Both the position numbers and the translations under genes were made by a program. Positions 1 through 7,734 of a DNA stretch of 13,577 bases are shown here, in pieces. Origin of the DNA: Desulfobacteraceae bacterium (GTDB lineage Bacteria > Desulfobacterota > DSM-4660 > Desulfatiglandales > Desulfatiglandaceae); assembly GCA_030642205.1 (NCBI GenBank), contig DAOWOF010000040.1, positions 1 through 13,577 of the forward strand, written 5' to 3'. The notes below the pieces were generated by a model. It worked only from the letters and a program-made list of their open reading frames with translations. It had not been told where the DNA came from and did not search any database. Numbering within the stretch: the first letter of the stretch is position 1; the number at the start of each line of letters is the position of its first letter.

Positions 1-47
1 CAATATCGCGCTCAGATTTAGATTGGATTGAGCTGACTGGACAAGGC

Positions 48-68
48 CGCAGGCGTAGTTACGCTGCG
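48..68. repeat. Short palindrome upstream of the prkA cluster
   Basis: The arms CGCA-G-GCGTA and TACGC-TGCG pair as a 9-bp stem with one bulged G and a 2-nt loop. The loop is too small for a classic RNA terminator and no T-run follows, so this is more likely a DNA palindrome or part of a dispersed repeat. No gene is recognisable in 1-100. One + frame is open from base 3 to a stop at 102-104, but it runs through this palindrome and has no recognisable sequence. Confidence 0.4.
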
Positions 69-100
69 TTGAGGACATCCTCTTTTTTGGAACAAAACAG

Positions 101-216
101 ATGATGGGCTCGTAAAAAATTCATCAATAAGTCTAAGGGTGGAAAATCCTGGTCTGGGAATGGAACCATCTAAAACGAATTCAAATGATAGGAAGCAACT
201 TTTTACTCGGTTATCA
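101..216 (-). repeat. Dispersed intergenic repeat, copy 1 (MITE/REP-like)
   Basis: Read on the minus strand, this segment aligns with the two + strand copies at 10944-11090 and 12182-12322. The shared core runs GTTCCATTCCCAGACC, then AGGATTTTCCACCCTT, then TTGATGAATTTTTTACGAG and CCATCAT. Its two ends form an imperfect inverted repeat (TGATGGGCTCGTAAAAAATTC against TGATAACCGAGTAAAAAGTTGC, each about 20 nt). This copy lacks the internal GC-rich hairpin found in the other two. It contains no coding capacity, as expected of a non-autonomous element. It ends about 50 bp before the prkA start, so it probably forms the upstream edge of that promoter region. Confidence 0.7.
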
Positions 217-239
217 ATAGATAGATCAAGCAATAAAAA
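211..239 (+). promoter_or_regulatory. Weak sigma70-like promoter candidate for the prkA cluster
   Basis: TTATCA (211-216) and TAAAAA (234-239) are separated by 17 bp, each matching 4 of 6 consensus positions. The -35 element coincides with the last bases of repeat copy 1, so the repeat may contribute to the promoter. In an AT-rich region such matches are common, and an alternative sigma factor is equally plausible for a stress cluster. Confidence 0.22.
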
Positions 240-256
240 TACACATCGTTTATTTT

Positions 257-261
257 GGGGG
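257..261 (+). promoter_or_regulatory. Ribosome binding site deciding the prkA start
   Basis: GGGGG lies 5 nt before ATG at 267. An in-frame TTG at 255 would overlap this site and has no Shine-Dalgarno sequence of its own, so ATG 267 is preferred. Confidence 0.6.
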
Positions 262-266
262 AAAAA

Positions 267-2327
267 ATGTTAAACCACGGAGAATCTACTTTACTTCATC
301 ACTTAAAGTCTGTCAAGGAAGGTAAACGTCGATTTGAAAACGCCTTCGAGGGAGTAGCAAGGATGATCCTTGAAGACGACATCTCCAAGGTAGTAGTAAA
401 GGGCAAGAGCACCTATGATTTCAAGATTTTCAATACCGGCAATAAACATATTATCGGGATGTATAACGAGATCAACAGCTTTGTTTCCTTTGTCAAGGAT
501 GCTGCTGAGGGAGGCTCGTCCAAGGAGATGGCTTATGTCCTGGTTGGTGAACCTGGTAATGGGAAGACTTTTTTTGTGGAATTTCTATGTGCCCTATATA
601 GATCTTTTATGGCAAAACCACAAAACAGAAAATATTCATTCAGGTTTAAAGATTTATCTCATTTTGGAAATTATGGCAAGATCAATACCATTGAATCCCA
701 GACTTATGAAGATCCTATGATCCTTGCCATGAACCTGTTTGAAGATATTGATCAGAACAAAACCTTTCTTGGCAAAGAAATAGGCTTTTCAGATAAAAAG
801 ATCGAGGAGCTATATGAAAATTACCGTCCCCTTGGGGCATGCAGCGCTTATATCTGGTATAATCTCAAGGAGAAAAAAGACAGTGATCTCGCTGAAATAT
901 TAAAACATATTGATATTTTTCCTGTGCCTTTGATAGAGAGCTTAGGCACTTTGACAGGAAAATATCCAGCAAAAGACAAGATAACATCCTCAGCGGTAGA
1001 CCTTCTGGGCGAGGAATCAATTCAGCGCATCCTTCATATAACAGATACTAACAACCCCTATCGTTTTGATTTGCGAAGAGGGGCCCTGGCACGAGTTGCA
1101 GGTGGCGGTATCCATTTTGCCGATGAAATATTTAAAAATAAAAAGGATTTGGTTCAGGTTTATCTTGGGGTCATCCAGAATCGAAATGTTGAGATGGACG
1201 GTTTCAAATGGCCTATTGACACTTTGATAATTGCTACCAGCAATAACTCTGAATTTAATCGTTTTCTGGCTGAAAAAGAAGAGGCCCCGATAGTAGATAG
1301 ATGCCGGATCTGTTACGTTTCCCACAATACCGACTATAAACTTCAGGAACAACTTACAGCCTATGCCATTGGTAAAGGTGCAAAAACAACGATAAATGAT
1401 AAAAAGCTACATCAGGATCCAAACCTGAATTATGCTGCCTCAGTTGCAGTGGTACTTACCCGGCTCCCTCGCTCGGAAAAACTTGCTCCCGTGGAGGCAA
1501 TGAAACTGGCTGCTGGCGAAGTCGCAGGAGAAAAGAGCATCAAGACCCTTGTGGAAGTAATAGATACCCTTAATCAAGACCCTGACATTACCAAACGCTT
1601 TGGTCAAAAAGGCTTGGGGCAAAGGAACCTGGGAAGGGCAATGCAGTTAATGCTGGAAAGTTCGGATACCAATGAAGGCCGTTGCATGTTTGCCTTTGAT
1701 ATCTTCAAGGCCATTGAACGAGTAACGCTGGACTATGTCACAGAACCCAATTACAGATCAAAATACCTGGAAGATCTGAAAACAGCCAAAGGCTTATACC
1801 GTGAAAAAATAATGACAGAGATGTTTAATGCCTATATGGATGAACCTTATGCCATACGTAAAGATGTTATGAACTATGTAAACATGATTATTGGGATTGA
1901 CGCAGAAAATCTGGCTCCTGACATGATGTGGAAGTATAAAGATCCACAAACAGGAGAGCTAAAAGCAATGAGAGTTGATGAGCGCTATATCAAAAGTGTA
2001 GAAGAAGGGCTCGGACTAAAGACCAGGGAACAGGTGGAATCATTTCGGACTTCAATTCGAAAGATATATGGGCAAAAAATCTCCATTGATCCCAATTATG
2101 ACTTTATGGATAACCTGGAACTGGTCAAGGCTGTTACCGATGTCAGGCTCAAATCCGATATCGCAGGTTCAGGAAGTTTGATAGGGGCACTGGCAAATCG
2201 CACTAACGAGGAAAACCAGAAATTATATGATCGAATGATTGATACCATGTTAAACAAGCTTCATTACTGTAAAACATGTGCTCAAAAAACAATCGAATAT
2301 TTTTGCACTCAGGAAGATGAAAAATAA
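267..2327 (+). CDS. prkA: PrkA-family AAA+ ATPase / serine protein kinase
   Basis: This is a cytoplasmic PrkA/YeaG-family protein of 686 aa, slightly longer than B. subtilis PrkA (about 630) and E. coli YeaG (about 644). The AAA+ core has Walker A GEPGNGKT (94-101), a Walker B-like IHFADE (282-287) and a sensor-1 stretch IIATSNNSEF (321-330). The C-terminal PrkA domain is recognisable at about 490-680, with DPQTGE followed by DERY...S.E and then F...I.KIYG. The family was first described as a serine kinase and later as an AAA+ protease-like regulator of sporulation and stress; which activity applies here cannot be read from sequence. Compared with B. subtilis PrkA, the CPMHEDP motif is replaced by TYEDP (146-150), losing its Cys and His. 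The tail adds three cysteines (668, 671, 680). The end overlaps the yeaH start by 11 bp, indicating one operon. Family assignment is very secure. Confidence 0.93.
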   Translation: MLNHGESTLLHHLKSVKEGKRRFENAFEGVARMILEDDISKVVVKGKSTYDFKIFNTGNKHIIGMYNEINSFVSFVKDAAEGGSSKEMAYVLVGEPGNGKTFFVEFLCALYRSFMAKPQNRKYSFRFKDLSHFGNYGKINTIESQTYEDPMILAMNLFEDIDQNKTFLGKEIGFSDKKIEELYENYRPLGACSAYIWYNLKEKKDSDLAEILKHIDIFPVPLIESLGTLTGKYPAKDKITSSAVDLLGEESIQRILHITDTNNPYRFDLRRGALARVAGGGIHFADEIFKNKKDLVQVYLGVIQNRNVEMDGFKWPIDTLIIATSNNSEFNRFLAEKEEAPIVDRCRICYVSHNTDYKLQEQLTAYAIGKGAKTTINDKKLHQDPNLNYAASVAVVLTRLPRSEKLAPVEAMKLAAGEVAGEKSIKTLVEVIDTLNQDPDITKRFGQKGLGQRNLGRAMQLMLESSDTNEGRCMFAFDIFKAIERVTLDYVTEPNYRSKYLEDLKTAKGLYREKIMTEMFNAYMDEPYAIRKDVMNYVNMIIGIDAENLAPDMMWKYKDPQTGELKAMRVDERYIKSVEEGLGLKTREQVESFRTSIRKIYGQKISIDPNYDFMDNLELVKAVTDVRLKSDIAGSGSLIGALANRTNEENQKLYDRMIDTMLNKLHYCKTCAQKTIEYFCTQEDEK

Positions 2328-3552
2328 AAACATCTATCAAGATTACGATTGTTCCGTGTTTCAGGCCATGAATGCATCCAATAGGGGGCATATCACTCAA
2401 ATCCGTTCTCTGGATGATCTTCTTGAACGTGATAAACAACGGGAAGAAGACGGTTTTCCACGAAAGATCAGGGTCGGACGTCTGGTTAAACCAGGACGAG
2501 GAGGTAAGGATAAGGTCGTAGTTATTCCCACGACTGTGGAAGAAAAGTTTATTCATGACCCCTCTTTACAACCTCATCAAGAGGATCCATCGCAAGGAGG
2601 CTCAGGTGAAGGAGAAGAGGGAGAAGTCATCGGTGAACAGCCTGTGCATGCCCCTGACGGGGAAGGATCAGGTTCGGGCCAGGGGGAAGATACTCCACAT
2701 GAAATAGAGTCCAATGCCTATGACCTGGGCAAAATACTCTCGGAGCAATTTGAACTTCCTAATCTAAAAAACAAGGGTAAAAAACGTGCTCTTAAACGTT
2801 ATACATATGATATGACCGACAGGCAGCAGGGTTTTGGTCAGTTTCTTGATAAAAAGGCCACCTTGCGAAAAATTGTGGAAACTAACATTAGCCTGGACAA
2901 TATCCCTGATATTAACAATATCGATCCTTCCGAATTTTTAATATCCCCCAAAGATAAAGTATATCGAATCCTCTCCAGGGAAAAGGATTTTGAGTCCCAG
3001 GCCATGATATTTTTTGTACGGGATTATTCAGGCTCCATGGCTGGCAAGCCTACAGAGACAGTTGTATCCCAGCATGTATTGATCTACAGCTGGCTGCTAT
3101 ATCAGTATGATAAACAAGTGGAATCACGTTTTATTCTGCATGATACCGAGGCCAGGGAGGTTCCGGATTTCTATACCTACTATAATTCCAGGGTCGCCGG
3201 TGGCACAAGGGTGGCCTCTGGTTACAAGATGGTCAATGAGATAGTTGAAAAGGAAAACCTGATACCAGACTACAATATATACATCTTCCATGGCACTGAT
3301 GGAGATGACTGGGACTCCGATGGGGTAGATGCGCTAGTAGAAATCAGAAAAATGCTTGTCTATGCCAGCCGGATAGGAATTACTATTTCTGCAAATGCCT
3401 ATGCTTATAATCGAAAAAGTGAAGTTGAAAAATACATAGAGAGGTCAGGGCTTTTGAAAAGAAGAGCCGATCTGTTACGCCTTAATATAATTCCGGAAAA
3501 TGCGGATGAAGCAATGCTTATTAAAGGGATTAAAAAATTGATTAGTCAATAA
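2317..3552 (+). CDS. yeaH: DUF444 / YeaH-family protein with VWA (MIDAS) domain
   Basis: A 411-aa cytoplasmic protein of the YeaH family (E. coli YeaH 427 aa), the usual partner of PrkA. The N-terminal region ends in a Gly/Glu/Ser-rich flexible linker (about 93-126). The C-terminal half is a von Willebrand A domain with a complete metal-ion-dependent adhesion site: DYSGS (236-240), GGT (295-297) and GTDGDDWDSD (326-335). The pairing of an AAA+ ATPase with a MIDAS protein recalls MoxR/VWA, RavA/ViaA and CbbQ/CbbO systems, suggesting the VWA protein acts as a substrate adaptor; that is inference. ATG 2317 is preceded directly by AGGAAG and overlaps the prkA stop. A GTG at 2278 would add 13 residues but has no ribosome binding site and a longer overlap. 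Translation is probably coupled to prkA. Confidence 0.9.
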   Translation: MKNKNIYQDYDCSVFQAMNASNRGHITQIRSLDDLLERDKQREEDGFPRKIRVGRLVKPGRGGKDKVVVIPTTVEEKFIHDPSLQPHQEDPSQGGSGEGEEGEVIGEQPVHAPDGEGSGSGQGEDTPHEIESNAYDLGKILSEQFELPNLKNKGKKRALKRYTYDMTDRQQGFGQFLDKKATLRKIVETNISLDNIPDINNIDPSEFLISPKDKVYRILSREKDFESQAMIFFVRDYSGSMAGKPTETVVSQHVLIYSWLLYQYDKQVESRFILHDTEAREVPDFYTYYNSRVAGGTRVASGYKMVNEIVEKENLIPDYNIYIFHGTDGDDWDSDGVDALVEIRKMLVYASRIGITISANAYAYNRKSEVEKYIERSGLLKRRADLLRLNIIPENADEAMLIKGIKKLISQ

Positions 3553-3576
3553 ATTGACGCAACTACCCTGAAAAAA

Positions 3577-5229
3577 ATGGAACTAATAGATCAGCATACA
3601 AAAAAAATAATGGAAGGCTGTAAAGCAAGGGCCAGAGATGCCGGCCTGAGCTTCCAGGATGAAACACTGGAATATATTGTAACTAACAGGGATTTACTCG
3701 AATTATCGCCCAAGATGATGATCCCCACTCTTTATGATTACTGGGTTCATGATGTGGAGGTGCTAAAAGAAAAGGGCAAGTATGAACTCTACCCCAGCAA
3801 CCCTTACGAAACAGTAATCAATACCCGTCCTGCCATTTCTTTTTATAATGATAATAATCCTGACTGGCTCAATGTCATGATTTTTTATCACGTACTGGCA
3901 CACATCGATTTTTTTCAGAATAACCTCTTTTTCGAACATACATGGAATTATGATTTCAATGCTCAGGCACTTTCAGATAAAAGGGTTATTTCCAAACTCA
4001 GGGCAGAAAAAGGAAGGTGGGTCGACTATATTATCGAGTTCACCCGGGGCATTGACAACATAGTAGGATTCTATGACGAACTTTCGGATGTCAACCAGCC
4101 GCAAGCAACAAAGGATGCAAAGCTCCTCGATTTTTATTTTGACATATTTTTGCAAAAAATAAAGAAAGTAAAGACACATGAATATATCAAGGAAATCGAA
4201 CGTTATAATGAATCTTTCAAACAGGATAGCAGTAATCAAAAGGCATTTTTTTCCCGGATTAACAAACAATATCCCGAATTTGAGGCTCTCTATAAAAAGC
4301 ACATTGATCGCGATTCAAGCCACAAAATGGACATAATCCAATATATTCTAAAACACTCCCCCTTCCTTAATAAAGATGAAAACAACTGGATGAGGACTGT
4401 AATTGAGATTGTACGAAATACATCACTTTTTTTTCAACCACAGATCCGCACCAAAATAATGAATGAAGGTTGGGCCAGTTTCTGGCATGAGACCCTCTTT
4501 TTGGAAGACGACCGGATTGAGGGGCATGAGGTTGATTTTGCCAAGGTTCACGCCTTTGTCACATCCATGCCTCGAGTAGGCTTAAACCCTTATTCTCTTG
4601 GTATGCGCCTTTTTAGTTATATCAAGGAGATGGTAGATAAAGGTAAATATTCCCTGGAATTCCGCAAAATTAATAATAAAGAACAACGCAGTAAATTTAA
4701 TAGCTCCACGAATAAAGGCAAGGACTTTATATTTAAAATACGTAAAGATTTTTCTGATTCCTCATTTATTAATACCTTTGTGGACCAGGATTTCGTTTCT
4801 CTTCATAAATTGTTCGTGGCAGGAAAAAGATTAAATAAAGACAGGGGAGTGTGGGAATATTATGTCAAAAGTCGAAAGACCGAAGACTATCGCGATATGT
4901 TGATAAACACGCTCTATCATCCTCCTTATATAAAAGTCGATCAGGATAAAACTGATGATAGCAACCTGTATCTGAACCATTATTTTGAAGGCAAACCTTT
5001 AGTAAACGAATTTATTTCAAATACCATGTTGGGGATTGAGTACCTTTGGGGTGGACCGGTACAGCTTGAGACCAGTGAGTTAGAATCCGCTCCCTCTTCA
5101 AATGAGAACCAGTTCGCTATGAATTATTGGGACCCAATCATAGAAGAAGATGAAAAATCCGAACTGGTGTGGCGGCGCATATTATACAAAATGGACAAGA
5201 AAAAATTAAACCGAAAAATCCTGGATTAA
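3577..5229 (+). CDS. spoVR: SpoVR / YcgB family protein
   Basis: A 550-aa SpoVR-family protein, longer than B. subtilis SpoVR (about 468) and E. coli YcgB (510). Characteristic conserved blocks are NTRPAISFYNDNNPDW (82-97), FYHVLAHIDFFQNN (103-116), MNEGWASFWHE (295-305), and near the C-terminus the family signature LWGGPVQLETSE. SpoVR affects the spore cortex in Bacillus; its biochemical role elsewhere is unknown. It is cytoplasmic, with no signal peptide or membrane segment. It starts 24 bp after yeaH and has no clear Shine-Dalgarno sequence (upstream is CCCTGAAAAAA), so translation may be weak or coupled. The HxxxH and NEG blocks resemble gluzincin metallopeptidase motifs (see findings). 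The central charged section between them, about residues 120-290, is mostly predicted helical by eye. Identity is secure; molecular function is not. Confidence 0.92.
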   Translation: MELIDQHTKKIMEGCKARARDAGLSFQDETLEYIVTNRDLLELSPKMMIPTLYDYWVHDVEVLKEKGKYELYPSNPYETVINTRPAISFYNDNNPDWLNVMIFYHVLAHIDFFQNNLFFEHTWNYDFNAQALSDKRVISKLRAEKGRWVDYIIEFTRGIDNIVGFYDELSDVNQPQATKDAKLLDFYFDIFLQKIKKVKTHEYIKEIERYNESFKQDSSNQKAFFSRINKQYPEFEALYKKHIDRDSSHKMDIIQYILKHSPFLNKDENNWMRTVIEIVRNTSLFFQPQIRTKIMNEGWASFWHETLFLEDDRIEGHEVDFAKVHAFVTSMPRVGLNPYSLGMRLFSYIKEMVDKGKYSLEFRKINNKEQRSKFNSSTNKGKDFIFKIRKDFSDSSFINTFVDQDFVSLHKLFVAGKRLNKDRGVWEYYVKSRKTEDYRDMLINTLYHPPYIKVDQDKTDDSNLYLNHYFEGKPLVNEFISNTMLGIEYLWGGPVQLETSELESAPSSNENQFAMNYWDPIIEEDEKSELVWRRILYKMDKKKLNRKILD

Positions 5230-5343
5230 TCTTACAGGTTTTCAGATAATTAATTTCACAAGGCCAGAGGAAGGAATCAGGATAAGTCATACAGATTAGT
5301 ACATCGTCGAGAATTCCGACCGATAAGACAACAAAATTATTTA

Positions 5344-5383
5344 GCTGAAACTTTATAGATTTTTTTTCAAGAAAACTTTCAGC
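5344..5383 (+). repeat. Inverted repeat in the spoVR-prkA2 gap
   Basis: GCTGAAA (5344-5350) pairs with TTTCAGC (5377-5383), with three more A-T pairs after one C-C mismatch. The loop is about 18-20 nt and includes a run of eight T. No T-run follows the right arm, so it is a poor intrinsic terminator. The gap 5230-5418 contains no gene and no convincing promoter. The inverted repeat could be an operator or an mRNA structure just before the second prkA-like gene. Confidence 0.35.
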
Positions 5384-5418
5384 CCCTTATTCCTTCCATT
5401 TAAATTGGATATTCATAA

Positions 5419-7734
5419 ATGGACAATATCACTAAGGCAATACAGAACCTTGATAAATCCCTAAACAAAGATAATCCCCGCAAAATCATACCAAGCAATG
5501 ACTTTCTTAGAAATCTCTCCTCCCGGCCAGACACCCTGCTGCGTAATATATTCCAACTATTCCATGATATGATAAAAGCCTATATTAAAGATGGTATTAA
5601 TGAATATCCCGATGATCCCGAGTCCATCAACTATGTCCATTATGATTGCAGCCAGTTATTCATTAAGGGATGTGATCATCCCTTTTTTGCTGACCGTATC
5701 TTTGCCAATCGGCTCATAAACCTGGTTGGAGCCATGAAGAGAGGTATCCAGCAAAACAAGCTTTATATTTTTGAAGGTCCCCATGGATCGGGAAAAAGTA
5801 CTTTTTTAAATAATTTACTTATCAAGTTTGAGGAATATGCCAATACCATAGAGGGTCAGACCTACGAAACAGTATGGCGTCTGGATCGAAAAATGTTCAG
5901 GAATAGCCCTCAACAGGAAACGACTCCCTCCCTCGCACATCTCATTGAAATAATCAATAAATCTCAAGGTAATCAAAAGGAAATCTTGCCATTAAATAAT
6001 AACCCCCAATGTGAGATTTATTTGGAGATCCCATGCCCCAGTCATGACCATCCTGTTCTGATGATTCCCAAACATCATCGCAGGAGTTTTTTTAAAGATT
6101 TTTTTGAAGATGAAGACTTTAAAAAAAGGCTTTTTAATAATAAGGAGTATGAATGGGTATTAAAGGATGATCCCTGTACTATCTGTAGCACTCTATACCA
6201 GGCTCTATTAGACAAGGGAATAAAACCGGCTGAAATTTTCAAGATGATCTACGCGCGGCATTACATTTTTAATCGCAGGCTGGGAAATGGCATCAGTGTC
6301 TTTTATCCTGGAGACAAGCCCTCAAAACAAGATAATTCATTAAGAAATGAGATCATCCAAAACCAAATGGACAAGATCTTTCGTGACAGCAACAGGGTTA
6401 AATATCTATTTTCACGATTTGCAAAAACCAATAATGGTATCTATGCATTAATGGACATTAAATCGCATAACAGGGAACGCCTGGACGAACTTCACAATAT
6501 AATAAGTGAAGGCATTCACAAGGTGGAAGACATAGAAGAAAATGTCAATTCTCTTTTTCTGGCACTAATTAATCCGGAAGACAAATCAAATATTCGGGAT
6601 TTTCATTCCTACTCAGATCGGATTGAATTTATAAAGATATCTTATATTATGGATTTTTATACTGAAGTCGAGCTCTATACAAATATATTTGGGAAACAAA
6701 TTCATGACAGCTTTCTGCCCAGAGTCCTGACGAATTTTGCCAGAATCATTATTTCATCCCGCCTGGATCTCAGATCAGAGGCACTTTTGGAGTGGATAGA
6801 TGATCCTCAAAAATATAGCCTGTACTGTGACAAGAATCTGCAATTGCTAAAGATGGAAATCTACACCGGCAATATACCTTCCTGGATTTCAGAAGAAGAC
6901 TTAAAAGGCCTCACGGCCAAAAGACGACGCAATATTATCAGAGAATCCGAAACAGATGGAACGCGTGGTTATTCAGGAAGGGACTCAATCAAGCTTTTTA
7001 ATGATTTTTATTCAACCTATGCCAAAGAAAAAAAACTCATCAATATGTCTATGCTCTGTGATTTTTTCCGAAAACTAAGAGCGAGAAAAAGAGGTCTGAT
7101 TCCTGATGGTTTCCTGGATTCACTTCTGCAAATGTATAATTATACAATCCTTCAGAATGTAAAAGAATCTCTCTATTATTATAATGAAGAACAAATCTCC
7201 AATAAAATTCAGAATTTCCTGTTTTCTGTAAATTTTGACATAGGGACAACGATTACAAATAAATTTACCGGTTCCAGGCTTAAAATAACCAAGGATTTTC
7301 TTGAGGGAATTGAAAACTATTTATTGGGCTCTAATGTGGGCCAAAAAGAACGGATAACTTTTAGAAAAGATGTACAGAAAGAATATACTTCAAAAACGCT
7401 AACCCAGGAAATTATTCTGGAAGGGCTCCCCCTCACTGAAACAAAACTATATCAATCATTATATGATAAATATGTTCATAACCTGAAGGATAAAGTCCTG
7501 GATCCCTTTCTCGAAAATGAAAATTTCAGGCAGGCAATCAAGGATTATGGAAAAGAGGCCTTTAAAACCTATGATAAAAAAATAAGAGATGATGTTTCGT
7601 TCATGATGGATAACCTGCGCAATAATTATGATTATACTAAACGAGGTGCCAAAGAAATTTGCATTTACCTTATTGACAATGACCTCGCCAGAAAATTTTC
7701 CACCAATAATACCAGATCAGATGCAACCTCTTAA
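5419..7734 (+). CDS. Second, diverged PrkA-family AAA+ ATPase
   Basis: A 771-aa protein that aligns by eye along the whole length of B. subtilis PrkA, about 140 aa longer. The Walker A is GPHGSGKST (120-128). The PrkA motif CPMHEDPLHLIP is matched by CPSHDHPVLMIP (206-217), followed by CTIC (253-256). C206, H209, C253 and C256 could form a metal site. In the Walker B region (GIYALMDIKSHN, 340-351) D346 aligns with a conserved Glu, but a second acidic residue is Ala. A sensor-1-like Asn sits in ALINPED (382-388). The C-terminal domain (about 518-755) keeps the PrkA pattern, including SGRDS and FTGSRL for SGID and LTGEEM. It is distinct from the first prkA product, so a paralogue rather than a recent duplicate. 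Only a weak GGAT ribosome site (5407-5410) is seen. It is probably part of the upstream operon despite the 189-bp gap. The stop overlaps that of the convergent helicase gene. Confidence 0.85.
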   Translation: MDNITKAIQNLDKSLNKDNPRKIIPSNDFLRNLSSRPDTLLRNIFQLFHDMIKAYIKDGINEYPDDPESINYVHYDCSQLFIKGCDHPFFADRIFANRLINLVGAMKRGIQQNKLYIFEGPHGSGKSTFLNNLLIKFEEYANTIEGQTYETVWRLDRKMFRNSPQQETTPSLAHLIEIINKSQGNQKEILPLNNNPQCEIYLEIPCPSHDHPVLMIPKHHRRSFFKDFFEDEDFKKRLFNNKEYEWVLKDDPCTICSTLYQALLDKGIKPAEIFKMIYARHYIFNRRLGNGISVFYPGDKPSKQDNSLRNEIIQNQMDKIFRDSNRVKYLFSRFAKTNNGIYALMDIKSHNRERLDELHNIISEGIHKVEDIEENVNSLFLALINPEDKSNIRDFHSYSDRIEFIKISYIMDFYTEVELYTNIFGKQIHDSFLPRVLTNFARIIISSRLDLRSEALLEWIDDPQKYSLYCDKNLQLLKMEIYTGNIPSWISEEDLKGLTAKRRRNIIRESETDGTRGYSGRDSIKLFNDFYSTYAKEKKLINMSMLCDFFRKLRARKRGLIPDGFLDSLLQMYNYTILQNVKESLYYYNEEQISNKIQNFLFSVNFDIGTTITNKFTGSRLKITKDFLEGIENYLLGSNVGQKERITFRKDVQKEYTSKTLTQEIILEGLPLTETKLYQSLYDKYVHNLKDKVLDPFLENENFRQAIKDYGKEAFKTYDKKIRDDVSFMMDNLRNNYDYTKRGAKEICIYLIDNDLARKFSTNNTRSDATS

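Noticed and set aside
3..104. Open + frame at the left edge as the tail of an upstream gene
   Set aside because: It runs through a palindrome and then into repeat copy 1, and the translation has no recognisable family features.
255..266. TTG start for the first PrkA, adding four residues
   Set aside because: It overlaps the GGGGG ribosome site that is correctly spaced for ATG 267.
1017..1352. Antisense frame of about 111 codons on the minus strand inside prkA
   Set aside because: It lies entirely opposite well-conserved PrkA motifs and shows no ribosome site or family resemblance. The same applies to the antisense frames in spoVR, the exchanger and the helicase.
2278..2316. GTG start for the YeaH protein, adding 13 residues
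   Set aside because: There is no ribosome site, and AGGAAG sits directly before ATG 2317. The added residues lie wholly inside the prkA coding region.
5344..5383. Inverted repeat as a terminator of the spoVR operon
   Set aside because: The loop is long, the stem is A/T-rich and no T-run follows. It is listed only as an inverted repeat.
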